NCBI GenBank assembly: GCA_964602415.1
Contig: CAZRQL010000009.1
Location: forward strand, 37,291-101,290
Direction of reading: 5' to 3'
DNA from: CAZRQL01 sp964602415
GTDB taxonomy: Bacteria; Bacteroidota; Bacteroidia; Cytophagales; Flammeovirgaceae
Length of the DNA stretch: 64,000 nucleotides
The position numbers and the translations under genes were made by a program. Below the pieces are notes generated by a model that saw nothing but the letters and a program-made list of their open reading frames with translations, was not told where the DNA came from and made no database searches. Positions 50,771 to 59,043 of the stretch are shown one piece after another. The first letter of the stretch is position 1. Each line of letters starts with the position of its first letter.

Positions 50771-51577
50771 TTGGAACAAAGCATAGAGAACATAAAACTC
50801 AAGCAGGCAATTCTTGCTGTTTTTGAAGTTGTAAAAGAGATAGCTAAAATAAGAAAAGTAACTTTTTCTTATAAGTTATGGATTGGAAACCCTGAATTGG
50901 ATGATGAGCTTTTTACCCATTTGGTCAGGGGGATTGCGAAGCTCAGTACAGATTTGGTAACCCAAAGTAACAACGTGGTGTGTAAAATAGATGCGGACAG
51001 TTATGGGATAGAATTATTTGCTCAATATTCTGATTTTCAACAAACAGACTTAGAAAAGAATACCCACCTTGAAAACTTGTCGCCGTTTTCTTTTACCAAA
51101 AAAGAAAACGAACCCACAGAGTTAAGTTGGCATTACCAGATACCTCGTATAGAGGAAGCAGAATCCGGATTGCGGCGGAATAATACCGCTTTGTATGCCC
51201 CTGTTATAGAATTAGAGCATTTTGGGGACAAATTTTTTAACTTTGAGCCTCTCATGTTAAGCATCAACAACAACTTAGATGCCTTACATGAGATTATTGT
51301 CTTTTTTTTGGAAAAATTTCCTCAAGAACTCCAACAAATAAAACAAAGTCTAAACCTCAGAGACAGGGCTACGGTTGCTTTAATTTGTGGCAGACTCAAA
51401 GCCGCCTGTGAATATATGGGGCTTAGGCTATTAGAAAAAAGTGCGGGAAAACTTGGAAAGATGGTACAAGATGTTTCAAATTACGATGATATAGAAAACC
51501 AATTGCAAGAGCTTGAAAATGATTACTTTAAAACCTCTGAAAAAATGAACAAATTTTTGAAAGAACAAGGATTTTAG
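50771..51577 (+). CDS. Protein with a degenerate HPt-like C-terminal domain
   Basis: This 268-residue soluble protein starts at a TTG (no ATG in frame nearby). Its first 155 residues match no family I recognise. The C-terminal part (about 163-262) has the four-helix pattern of a histidine phosphotransfer domain. The central motif reads ICGRLKAACEYMGLRLL (205-221). It aligns with the usual AHxLKGxxxxxG except that the phosphoacceptor histidine is replaced by glycine 207; the neighbouring LK (209-210) is kept. It therefore cannot relay phosphate at this site and may bind a partner instead. Its stop overlaps the convergent DUF2461 stop. Confidence 0.7.
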   Translation: MEQSIENIKLKQAILAVFEVVKEIAKIRKVTFSYKLWIGNPELDDELFTHLVRGIAKLSTDLVTQSNNVVCKIDADSYGIELFAQYSDFQQTDLEKNTHLENLSPFSFTKKENEPTELSWHYQIPRIEEAESGLRRNNTALYAPVIELEHFGDKFFNFEPLMLSINNNLDALHEIIVFFLEKFPQELQQIKQSLNLRDRATVALICGRLKAACEYMGLRLLEKSAGKLGKMVQDVSNYDDIENQLQELENDYFKTSEKMNKFLKEQGF

Positions 51578-52242
51578 GATTCGACAGCCCTGCGAAGAAA
51601 ATTGTTCATAGCATAACCCGCTTTGAAATAAGAAGCAATCAAATCAACCAAATTATCAGAAACAATCAAATCTCTATCATCCAGCTCAGCCCAATAAAAA
51701 AATTGCTTGTTTAGTATGAAAGGTTGATTATCAATAAGTTCTTTGTACTGAGAGGCTATTATTTTGTTTTTTTCACCCTGAAGAGAGCCATATTTCTTAA
51801 CAAATTCTTCCGATTCAATGATTGTTGAAAACTCTAAGGTATGATACAAAATTTCACTGCGGACTTTGTCTATAGCCTCCTTTGTGGGTTGGTAAAGCCC
51901 TCCACCAAGTTCTAAGCCTTTGGCACTTAGCATAAAATAATAACCGGCAAAATCAGGGTTTTTACTCTGTGATGAAAGAAAGGCCGCAACGTGGGTCTTG
52001 TAAGGGGATTTGTCTTTCGAAAAACGAATATCCCTATTGATTCGAAAAATGGCTTTTTGAGCAGAAACGGGCAAATTATTGTCAAATTCAGATACTTTTT
52101 TCATCAAGTCCTCTACGAGTTTGACAAACGGTTTTTTTATAGATTTTTCGTAAATATTCCTTTGGCTATCAAACCATTCTTTGGTGTTGTTGGCAGCAAG
52201 TCCTTCAAAAAAACTATGAAAACTCGAATCAAAATAACGCAT
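51574..52242 (-). CDS. DUF2461 domain-containing protein
   Basis: This 222-residue protein belongs to the DUF2461 (TIGR02453) family. Marks are FFEGLAANNTKEWFDSQR near the N-terminus (about 11-28), FRINRDIRFSKDKSPYKTHV (about 66-85), and the glycine-rich GLELGGGLYQP segment (about 109-119). The biochemical role is unknown. It overlaps the stop of the HPt-like gene and is divergent from ggt. Confidence 0.88.
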   Translation of the reverse strand: MRYFDSSFHSFFEGLAANNTKEWFDSQRNIYEKSIKKPFVKLVEDLMKKVSEFDNNLPVSAQKAIFRINRDIRFSKDKSPYKTHVAAFLSSQSKNPDFAGYYFMLSAKGLELGGGLYQPTKEAIDKVRSEILYHTLEFSTIIESEEFVKKYGSLQGEKNKIIASQYKELIDNQPFILNKQFFYWAELDDRDLIVSDNLVDLIASYFKAGYAMNNFLRRAVES

Positions 52243-52322
52243 TGGTATTAGAAATAAGGAACTTTAATTTGCAAATTAAACAATAATAAAACTTTAAAAG
52301 GTTTGTATCTAAAAATAAGACG

Positions 52323-54065
52323 ATGGAACTCAAATCAAATCAATCAATTTTTTTTAATATCAGATTGAAAAGCACTCGATTGAAAATAGTAGTATTGATT
52401 GCATCAACTTTTATCTGCGCTTGCAAAACACAACCTAATGGCAACAAAATAGAAAAGCAAAACAGCGAGTTTGTTTCAGACAGTGGAGCGGTGTCTTCTG
52501 TTCATTTGTTGGCTTCAAAGGCAGGGATAGACATTTTAAAGAAAGGCGGCAATGCCATTGATGCTTCTGTGGCCACTTTTTTTACGTTGGCTGTGGTTTT
52601 TCCTCGTGCGGGAAACATAGGCGGGGGAGGGTTTGCGGTGGTCAGAATGGCAAAAGGAGATACTTACGCGCTTGACTTCAGGGAAAAAGCCCCGTTGGTA
52701 GCCTCTAAAGATATGTATTTGGACAAAACAGGGCAGCCAAACCGCCAAAACAGCATGCAAGGCGCGCTGGCAGCCGGAGTTCCCGGATCGGTGGCGGGAA
52801 TGGTGGCACTCCACCAAAAACTTGGCAAACTGCCTTTTGAACAATTGCTCGCTTCAGCCATAGAAATAGCAGAAAAAGGCCACGCGATATCGAAAAGTGA
52901 AGCCGAAGTCTTACAAAGATTTCAAGAAGAGTTCAAAGCGGTAAACTCAACTACATACCTAAACCGAAGCTGGAAACAAAGCGACACCATCAAACACCCC
53001 GAATTGGCGGAAACTCTAAAGAGAATAGCACAAAGCTATGGTGAGGACTTTTACAAAGGCAAAACAGCCGAGATGATAGTGCGCCAAATGAAACAAAGTC
53101 GAGGACTTATCACAAAGAATGACTTAGCTCAATATCAGGCAGTTTGGCGAGATCCCATATCATTTTTTTGGAAAGGGCACAGGGTTATTACTATGCCTCC
53201 ACCTTCCAGCGGGGGAGTGGCTTTGGCACAGTTGCTGCAGGGCAGTGAATTTTTTGAATGGGGAGGGTTCGGCAGTCCCGGAACCATCCACTTGATGACC
53301 GAGTTAGAGCGGCGTGCTTTTGCCGACCGTGCCACCTACATGGGAGACCCCGATTTTGTAGAAGTACCCACCGAAAAGCTAATATCTCGCAATTACATAC
53401 TTTCTCGAGTCAAAGACATTGACACGCTGTACAAAACTAATTCTGAAAAAATTAAAGAAGGTCGTGTGGATACCATAGAAAGCGTAGAAACGACTCATTT
53501 CTCTGTTATTGACCGCTTTGGCAATACAGTAAGCATCACCACAACGCTCAACAGTTTTTTTGGCTGCAAACTGTTGGTAAAAGAAGCAGGCTTTTTTCTC
53601 AACAATGAAATGGATGATTTTTCGGTCAAGCCCGGAGTACCCAACCAATTTGGGTTGATAGGTGGCGAAGCAAACGCTATTGCGCCGGGTAAGAGGATGC
53701 TTTCTTCTATGACACCGACGATTGTTTCGGGAGCGGATGCTTCGATTTTGGCTTTGGGCAGTCCGGGCGGCTCGACCATCATCACAACGGTTTACCAAGT
53801 GATATTCAATCTCTACGAGCACAAAATGCCTTTGCAAAAGGCTGTCCAAGCCCCTCGTTTTCACCACCAATGGCTGCCCGATGAAGTTAATTTTGAAAAA
53901 GGATTTCTCACTCCGGCACTTGCGGATTCATTGAAAAAGCGCGGGCACAAACTAAAAGAACTGCCGCATTTGGGGCGAATAGATGCAGTGCTGAGACACA
54001 GCAACCTCAAAATAGAAGCCGCTAACGATTACCAACGCTCAGGCGACAAGCCTTTACTTTACTAA
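52323..54065 (+). CDS. ggt: Gamma-glutamyltransferase (lipoprotein form)
   Basis: GGT hydrolyses or transfers the gamma-glutamyl group of glutathione and related peptides and matures by self-cleavage. The 580-residue protein has an N-terminal membrane segment with a lipobox-like FICAC (cysteine 34), so it is probably anchored. The first part shows GGNAIDASVATFFTLAV (about 75-91) and NIGGGGFAVV. Cleavage is before the nucleophile threonine in ETTHFSVID (threonine 390 in TTHFSV). The small subunit has the PGKRMLSSMTP and GSPGGSTIITTVYQV motifs. A glycosyltransferase-like gene follows after 9 bp. Confidence 0.95.
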   Translation: MELKSNQSIFFNIRLKSTRLKIVVLIASTFICACKTQPNGNKIEKQNSEFVSDSGAVSSVHLLASKAGIDILKKGGNAIDASVATFFTLAVVFPRAGNIGGGGFAVVRMAKGDTYALDFREKAPLVASKDMYLDKTGQPNRQNSMQGALAAGVPGSVAGMVALHQKLGKLPFEQLLASAIEIAEKGHAISKSEAEVLQRFQEEFKAVNSTTYLNRSWKQSDTIKHPELAETLKRIAQSYGEDFYKGKTAEMIVRQMKQSRGLITKNDLAQYQAVWRDPISFFWKGHRVITMPPPSSGGVALAQLLQGSEFFEWGGFGSPGTIHLMTELERRAFADRATYMGDPDFVEVPTEKLISRNYILSRVKDIDTLYKTNSEKIKEGRVDTIESVETTHFSVIDRFGNTVSITTTLNSFFGCKLLVKEAGFFLNNEMDDFSVKPGVPNQFGLIGGEANAIAPGKRMLSSMTPTIVSGADASILALGSPGGSTIITTVYQVIFNLYEHKMPLQKAVQAPRFHHQWLPDEVNFEKGFLTPALADSLKKRGHKLKELPHLGRIDAVLRHSNLKIEAANDYQRSGDKPLLY

Positions 54066-54074
54066 TTTCGCGCA

Positions 54075-55127
54075 ATGAAAAAAACTGTCCTTGTTGCTGA
54101 ATTTGGGGATTCGCATACCGAACTGTTGTATTCTCATAAGATATTGTTGGAAGATGCCGGATATAAAGTTGTTTTTTTTCTAAATGACAAGCTAAAAAAA
54201 CGCATTGATGGCCTTGAGCAAAATGAGGTACTTTTTTTCTCTGAGCAAGAAAGCAAAAGCAAGACCCTGTCTTTTCTATCCAATATATTAAAAAGCAGAC
54301 AAATACATTTGATGATAGACAACTCTGCCCACAGCAACTACATACGCGATTTTTTGCCTCACAAACTGATGATGCCCCGGTTGCGGGTAGTGGGTGTTTG
54401 TCACTACGTGAAAAAACTCAAGACCAGCTTCAACCAATGGCTTATATCTCGGGTAGTTGATAAGTATTTGATTTTAAGTAGGTTATTTTTTGAGAATGCT
54501 TCTTTGAAACAAAATAAACGAATAGCAGTCTTCTACCCTGTCTATTTTCCCAATCCGCCCCGCACGACAAATCAGATTAATTTTCCCATTCAGATAGTAG
54601 TACCCGGCGGGCTTGAATTGAGAAGTAAAGACTATTTGACACTTTACCAATCTTTGGGCAATGAACTCAAAAGTAAGATACATATTACTTTTTTGGGCAA
54701 TGGAGCGGCGAGCGAAGGTTTGCTTTTTAGGGAAAAAGTGAGCCAAGATGGGATGGAGAGTTTTTTTACTTTTTTTGATGGTTACGTGCCCGCGCATCGT
54801 TTTAGAGAGGTCTTGTCCCAAGCGCATTTGATAGCCCCACTCATCAATCCTGAAATGCCAGCGCACCGTGATTACGTTGAATCCAAAATATCAGGGGCTT
54901 ACAATTTGGCATATAGTCTCAAAATTCCCATGCTGCTGCACAGGTATTTTGCACCTTATTCAGATTTTAGAGAATTTTGCATTTTTTACGATAACTCTGC
55001 TTTACATCAAGCACTTGCAACGCTAAATCCTAAACAGATTTTAGAAAAAAAAGACCAACTCACTAAGGCAACGCGGTATCAGTTTGAGTACCAAAAATCT
55101 GTTTATCAGTCTTTTGTATGTAATTAG
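54075..55127 (+). CDS. GT-B-like glycosyltransferase
   Basis: This 350-residue protein has a fold pattern of GT-B glycosyltransferases. It starts with a strand-turn-helix (VLVAEFGDSHTELLYSHKILLEDAGYKV, within 5-32) and has a hinge near PIQIVVPGG (about 170-178). The segment VLSQAHLIAPLINPEMPAHRDY (about 248-269) lies in the donor-binding region, and YVESKISGAYNLAYSLKIPML follows. I can only place it at fold level, not in a CAZy family. It lies 9 bp after ggt. Its stop overlaps the stop of the convergent DUF3078 gene. Confidence 0.65.
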   Translation: MKKTVLVAEFGDSHTELLYSHKILLEDAGYKVVFFLNDKLKKRIDGLEQNEVLFFSEQESKSKTLSFLSNILKSRQIHLMIDNSAHSNYIRDFLPHKLMMPRLRVVGVCHYVKKLKTSFNQWLISRVVDKYLILSRLFFENASLKQNKRIAVFYPVYFPNPPRTTNQINFPIQIVVPGGLELRSKDYLTLYQSLGNELKSKIHITFLGNGAASEGLLFREKVSQDGMESFFTFFDGYVPAHRFREVLSQAHLIAPLINPEMPAHRDYVESKISGAYNLAYSLKIPMLLHRYFAPYSDFREFCIFYDNSALHQALATLNPKQILEKKDQLTKATRYQFEYQKSVYQSFVCN

Positions 55128-56008
55128 AATTTGTACAAGATTCCTATTCCCAGTAGTTGGCTGTACTGAACTTCGAGGCTTTGATCAAAATCATACAAAC
55201 CAATAAAAGTCAGAGAAGTAGTTATGTATCTATTGACTTGCGCTGAAAGCCAAAAATCGAGGCGGTGGTCGATTTTCTCCAATTGCAAGGTTTCGTAGTT
55301 GGCAAAAGCAAGATAACGAGCCTTTAGCGTCAAATTGGGAAGCACTTTTTTCTCAAAGTCGGCTTGTAGTTGGAAAGCCGCTTCTGTTCGCACCCGCTTG
55401 CCCGGTTTAAGGCCATAGCGTTTTCTGTTTTCTATAGGGACACCTTCGCCCTCATAAACTCCACTATCAAGTACAAAAGTATGGCGGATCGTCCCTGTGC
55501 CAAACCTGATTTTGAAATATTCAACCGGTAAGTATTCAATACCAATTGAATAAGTCAAAAATCCGGGTGCCATAAAATTTGAAAAAGCTACTTTTTTGTT
55601 GCTTTTGAGCAAGGAATCAATCACATAGCCAGCCGTAAATTGGCTCAAGAAGTTCAAAGATCCAAAGGCTCCCCATTTGGGAGAGAAGCCATAGCCGTAT
55701 TTACTATCCAAAAACATTCTATCTACCGTTTTGCGGCTAAATGTTTCGCTGTCATTGCGCACAAATCCATAAGCAAAATCCGCAGTGTTGTCCCAAGAGA
55801 TTTTTTCGCGTTTGTAGTTGGCTTTGCCAAAAATAAGTATTCCAAGAGAAATTGAGGAAGTACCGCCGCCCTTCCAATTTTGAGAAAACTGGGCTTGGTT
55901 GAGGTTGAGACCTGCCGAGCCGGATTTAGACCAGTAGGTAGTGTCTTGAGCCCATACTGAATGCAATAATCCAAAAACTAAGATGGTTGCAGATAAATAT
56001 TTTAACAT
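55124..56008 (-). CDS. DUF3078 outer-membrane-type protein
   Basis: This 294-residue protein has a signal peptide (about 1-20, ending VWAQ) and then a beta-barrel-like chain. The N-terminal mature region shows the DUF3078 signature: LNLNQAQFSQNWKGGGTSSISLG (about 34-56) and WDNTADFAYGFVRN (about 72-85). Later strands end with an aromatic residue (GIGILYKF at the C-terminus), as for outer-membrane barrels. The family is confined mostly to Bacteroidota and has no assigned role. It is downstream of nothing co-directional; gmk is 90 bp away on the same strand. Confidence 0.85.
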   Translation of the reverse strand: MLKYLSATILVFGLLHSVWAQDTTYWSKSGSAGLNLNQAQFSQNWKGGGTSSISLGILIFGKANYKREKISWDNTADFAYGFVRNDSETFSRKTVDRMFLDSKYGYGFSPKWGAFGSLNFLSQFTAGYVIDSLLKSNKKVAFSNFMAPGFLTYSIGIEYLPVEYFKIRFGTGTIRHTFVLDSGVYEGEGVPIENRKRYGLKPGKRVRTEAAFQLQADFEKKVLPNLTLKARYLAFANYETLQLEKIDHRLDFWLSAQVNRYITTSLTFIGLYDFDQSLEVQYSQLLGIGILYKF

Positions 56009-56098
56009 TTGATTTGTTTATTGGGCACAAAAGTCAGCACTTTTTCCACTTCAAACAGAATCGAATTTCTTAAAAATTGTTAACAACCGCAATTTTAT

Positions 56099-56677
56099 TT
56101 ATTCTAAGATAGGCATGTTCAAAAACTGCACAACGAGTTGTTGTATTTGTCTTTGTGCTTCTTCCAACTTGTCATTGAGTACAATGGCATCAAATTTATC
56201 TGCATGGTCTATTTCTTTTTGGGCTTTTGCGAGTCTTTCTTCCACCGAACGAGAGCCGTCTTCGGCGCGTTTCTCAAGCCGATTTTTTAGGGTAGAAATA
56301 TCTGAAACCGATATAAAAATACTAAAGGCCTGCTTTCCAAAGTGTTTTTTTATGCTCAAAGCTCCCATAACATCCACATCCATGGCCACTGTTTTGCCCA
56401 GACTCCAAATTCGCTCAATTTCTGAAAATAGTGTGCCATAATAGACCCCCTCATACACTTGCTCGTACTCGACAAATTTGTTTTCGGCGATTGACTTTTT
56501 GAACTCCTCAACCGAAATAAAATAGTAATGAATACCATTAACTTCTTCACCTCTTGGAGGGCGGGTGGTAGCTGATACAGAAAAAGCCAACTCAGGCAAG
56601 TTGTTGAGTAAGTATCTGATTAAGGTAGATTTACCTGCTCCTGAGGGAGCAGAAAGCAGGATGATTTTTCCATTCAT
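56099..56677 (-). CDS. gmk: Guanylate kinase
   Basis: Gmk phosphorylates GMP to GDP. The 192-residue protein has the P-loop SAPSGAGKSTLIR (about 9-21), the GMP-binding block VSATTRPPRGEEVNGIHYYF (about 34-53), YEQVYEGVYYGT and the lid region RLEKRAEDGSRSVEERLAKA. It begins 9 bp after the stop of the anti-sigma-like gene. It is the last gene of the sigma-anti-sigma-gmk run, an unusual grouping since gmk usually sits near rpoZ. Confidence 0.97.
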   Translation of the reverse strand: MNGKIILLSAPSGAGKSTLIRYLLNNLPELAFSVSATTRPPRGEEVNGIHYYFISVEEFKKSIAENKFVEYEQVYEGVYYGTLFSEIERIWSLGKTVAMDVDVMGALSIKKHFGKQAFSIFISVSDISTLKNRLEKRAEDGSRSVEERLAKAQKEIDHADKFDAIVLNDKLEEAQRQIQQLVVQFLNMPILE

Positions 56678-56686
56678 CCTGCAATT

Positions 56687-56935
56687 TTAGACAAAATGAT
56701 AGACTTTATTGCGAATTTCATCTGCCAATGAAGCCGGCGGAGAACTTTTGCCAGCCCTGCATTTGATAAATTCGATAGTTGATTTTTCTGAATCAAAATA
56801 CTCAGCACAATCTGAGCATGAATTGATGAAGGAGAGAAACCGGGTTAACTCTTCTTCACTGGCTTCGTTGTCTATTACCAGCTGAGCAAGTTCAGTGAAC
56901 TCTTTGCAAAACAGGGACTTGGCACTATTTCCCAT
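56687..56935 (-). CDS. Small cysteine-containing protein, probable anti-sigma partner
   Basis: This 82-residue protein has a CxxC pair (NSCSDC, about 38-43), a single cysteine near residue 10 and another near 58. It is small, charged and helical, and is encoded 10 bp after the ECF sigma gene. That position and shape fit a ZAS-type (zinc-binding) anti-sigma factor. The usual histidine of the HxxxCxxC motif is absent, so if it binds zinc the ligands would be the four cysteines. A redox-sensing function is a guess. Confidence 0.65.
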   Translation of the reverse strand: MGNSAKSLFCKEFTELAQLVIDNEASEEELTRFLSFINSCSDCAEYFDSEKSTIEFIKCRAGKSSPPASLADEIRNKVYHFV

Positions 56936-56945
56936 AAATCAACGT

Positions 56946-57542
56946 TTATTTTTTGTCTTTAGATCCTCCATAACCCATACTTTGGGCATACTGCCAAAGT
57001 TTTTCTTTGAGTAAAATCCGCGCTCTATGTAGCCGCGAGCGCACTGTTCCAATGGGAATATCAAGAATTTTTGATATTTCTTCATAGCTAAAACCTTCAA
57101 TATCACAGAGTATGATAATGACTCGAAAATCAACAGCCAGTGAATTGAGAGCGTTTGTAACCTCATCACCCAACTTGTTTTGCATAGACTCTGAACGCAG
57201 GTCGATGGTGAGATTATAGTGGGCATCATCAGAGTTGTAGTAGTTTTCAATTTCTTGATAATCAAGTTTTGGCGGTGTTTTACTATTCTTTCGGTATTCG
57301 TTTATAAAACTATTCTTCAGTATCCTAAACAGCCACGCTTTTGAATTTGTTCCCTTTATAAAAGAAGACAAGAAACGGAAGGCCTTCAGGTAGGTATCTT
57401 GCACTAAATCCTTGGCCACATCTTCGTCCAACGTCAATTTGTAGGCGAAATTGTACATAGAGGTAATATGCGGAAGTAGCTCGCGTTCAAAGATTTCACT
57501 CTTTTCTTCTTCCGTGTAGTCTTTTTTTTGCAATTCCTCCAT
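56946..57542 (-). CDS. ECF-type RNA polymerase sigma factor
   Basis: This 198-residue sigma-70 family factor has only regions 2 and 4. Region 2 includes the core-binding and -10 part VAKDLVQDTYLKAFRFL (about 42-58) and the SSFIKGTNSKAWLFRILKNSFINEYRK stretch (59-85). Region 4 has FSYEEISKILDIPIGTVRSRLHRARILL (about 152-179), the helix-turn-helix that reads -35. It is followed 10 bp later by the cysteine-containing probable anti-sigma, so it is likely released by a signal. A -7 element with a TTTG upstream lies in front of it (57567-57600), suggesting basal transcription by the main sigma factor. Confidence 0.94.
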   Translation of the reverse strand: MEELQKKDYTEEEKSEIFERELLPHITSMYNFAYKLTLDEDVAKDLVQDTYLKAFRFLSSFIKGTNSKAWLFRILKNSFINEYRKNSKTPPKLDYQEIENYYNSDDAHYNLTIDLRSESMQNKLGDEVTNALNSLAVDFRVIIILCDIEGFSYEEISKILDIPIGTVRSRLHRARILLKEKLWQYAQSMGYGGSKDKK

Positions 57543-57566
57543 TTATTTTGTGCAACCGAAGATGCT

Positions 57567-57600
57567 CAAATTTAGAAACATATTTTGACAAGAGAACAAA
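57567..57600 (-). promoter_or_regulatory. Candidate promoter of the ECF sigma operon
   Basis: On the minus strand TTTG (57600-57597) and TAAATTTG (57574-57567, perfect -7) are 22 bp apart, slightly wider than usual. The start codon is 24 bp beyond. The site overlaps the start region of the oppositely directed glycosyltransferase gene. Confidence 0.4.
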
Positions 57601-58571
57601 AAAAATTGCAGCCACCGGCTTCTATTTTATTATCAAGAACCGATAATTTAGGCGATGTGGTGTTGACTTTGCCGATGGCGGGATGGCTCAAAAAATTTTG
57701 GCCTCAAACAGAAATCCATTTTTTAGGCAAAAAATATACGCGTCCTTTAATTGAAGCCTGTCAATTTGTAGATGTATTTTGGGATGTTGAGTCCACAGTG
57801 CCCCAACAACTCAAAGGCGTTCAAGCAGCTATTTTGGTTTTTCCCGAGCTGAAAGCAGCCAAGTTATTGAAAGAAATCCCTTTGCGCATATCTACAGCCA
57901 ATCGCTTACACAATTGGTTGTACATCAATAAATTAATTTCATTTTCACGTAGAAAATCATCTCTACATGAAGCCCAGCTCAATTTCAAACTATTTCAACC
58001 CTTTGAAAAATACGGCATACCCTCCCAACTCGATTTATCTCAAGTGCCCGAACTTTATGGCTTAATTCCTGCAGAACAGAATTTCAATTTTCTGGACGTA
58101 AAAAAGCGGATCGTACTGCATACCAAGTCTTTAGGTAGTGCCAAAGATTGGCCGTTGGAAAATTACTTGCATCTGGCACAACTTTTAAAAGGGCATCAGG
58201 TTTACGTAAGCGGCACACAAAAAGAAGGCGAAGCGATTCGCTCCGAACTGCCTGAGATTTTTAATTACGCCCAAGACATAACGGGAAAACTAACCCTGTC
58301 GGAGTTCATATCTTTTTTGAGTCAGGTAGATGTATTGGTGGCATGTAGCACAGGCCCGCTACACATTGCGGCGGCTTTGGGTGTGGGCGCGGTGGGGTTG
58401 TTTTCTTCCGTTCCCCCCATTCATCCGGGCAGGTGGAGGCCTTTAGGCAAAAAGGCAGTTGTATTAGAACCGGACTTTTGTCCTCATCGAACACCCAAAC
58501 AATGCCATTGTATTAAAAGCATCAAATCTGAAAGGGTTTTTCAAGAGGTAATGAAACTTTTGAGCCAATAA
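57585..58571 (+). CDS. Family 9 glycosyltransferase (heptosyltransferase-like)
   Basis: This 328-residue GT-B enzyme of the ADP-heptose:LPS heptosyltransferase family has an N-terminal block SILLSRTDNLGDVVLTLPM (about 13-31). The donor-binding region contains STGPLHIAAALGVGAVGLFSS (about 250-270) and PIHPGRWRPLG. It begins with a TTG at 57585; the first in-frame ATG would remove the conserved N-terminal block. The likely acceptor is lipopolysaccharide core sugar. The NifU-type gene follows after 25 bp. Confidence 0.88.
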   Translation: MTREQKKLQPPASILLSRTDNLGDVVLTLPMAGWLKKFWPQTEIHFLGKKYTRPLIEACQFVDVFWDVESTVPQQLKGVQAAILVFPELKAAKLLKEIPLRISTANRLHNWLYINKLISFSRRKSSLHEAQLNFKLFQPFEKYGIPSQLDLSQVPELYGLIPAEQNFNFLDVKKRIVLHTKSLGSAKDWPLENYLHLAQLLKGHQVYVSGTQKEGEAIRSELPEIFNYAQDITGKLTLSEFISFLSQVDVLVACSTGPLHIAAALGVGAVGLFSSVPPIHPGRWRPLGKKAVVLEPDFCPHRTPKQCHCIKSIKSERVFQEVMKLLSQ

Positions 58572-58596
58572 GCTACTTTTGTGTTTGTAAACTTTG

Positions 58597-58866
58597 ATGA
58601 TGCTACAAAATCTTTCTCAAAAAGTTGAATCAGCCTTAGACTCAATAAGACCTTATCTCCAGTCTGACGGTGGTGATGTAAAACTGTTAGAAATCACTGA
58701 AGAAAAAATTGTCAGAATTGAATTGCAAGGTTCGTGTGTTTCTTGTCCTATGTCGAGCATGACCATGCGTGCTGGCATCGAAAAGGCCATTAAGGATAGT
58801 TTGCCCGAAATTCAAGCCGTTGTGGCCGTGAATGCCCAAAGAACTGAGCAGCAAATAGAGTTTTAA
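58597..58866 (+). CDS. NifU C-terminal-domain Fe-S scaffold protein
   Basis: This 89-residue protein consists of the NifU/NfuA C-terminal domain. It starts with VESALDSIRPYLQSDGGDVKLL and carries the cluster-binding cysteines in GSCVSCPMSSMTM (about 47-59; CxxC). It accepts Fe-S clusters from the SUF machinery and delivers them to apo-proteins. The ATG at 58597 is one of two adjacent ATGs after a TTG; either may be used. sufS is at 13.7-15 kb. The glycosyltransferase 9 gene is upstream on the same strand. Confidence 0.9.
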   Translation: MMLQNLSQKVESALDSIRPYLQSDGGDVKLLEITEEKIVRIELQGSCVSCPMSSMTMRAGIEKAIKDSLPEIQAVVAVNAQRTEQQIEF

Positions 58867-58872
58867 TAAAAA

Positions 58873-58891
58873 AAGGGGCTTGCAGCCCCTT
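58873..58891 (-). terminator. Rho-independent terminator of the 33-residue gene
   Basis: An 8-bp stem (58873-58880 with 58884-58891, core AGGGGCT/AGCCCCT) has a 3-nt loop. On the minus strand it is followed by a run of eight T residues, starting 10 bp after the small gene's stop. On the plus strand it also follows the nifU gene, but there the T stretch is broken, so it is a better terminator leftwards. Confidence 0.75.
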
Positions 58892-58900
58892 AAGATGGTT

Positions 58901-59002
58901 TTAATCTTTTTTCGAATCGACTAAAAAAAGACCAATTACGGCAGCCAATAGCGGTGGAACCATAAACACAAGTGCCAGTACAGCCAAAATAGAAGAGTCC
59001 AT
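58901..59002 (-). CDS. Small single-pass membrane peptide (33 residues)
   Basis: This 33-residue frame (ATG to TAA) encodes MDSSILAVLALVFMVPPLLAAV in its first part, one long hydrophobic helix (about 5-29) with a PP kink at 16-17, and then a charged SKKD tail. A perfect -7 promoter element (59018-59025) lies 15 bp upstream of the start and a strong terminator begins 10 bp after the stop, so the gene has its own expression signals. I know of no family. It may regulate a membrane protein or be a short subunit. Confidence 0.65.
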   Translation of the reverse strand: MDSSILAVLALVFMVPPLLAAVIGLFLVDSKKD

Positions 59003-59017
59003 TTCTTTTAGTTTTTG

Positions 59018-59025
59018 CAAATATA
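59018..59025 (-). promoter_or_regulatory. Candidate -7 element of the 33-residue gene
   Basis: TATATTTG on the minus strand fits TAnnTTTG exactly. The expected transcription start would give a leader of about 10 nt. The -33 TTTG is not at the expected distance, so this is a one-element call. Confidence 0.45.
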
Positions 59026-59043
59026 ACCCTATTTTCCAAAAAA

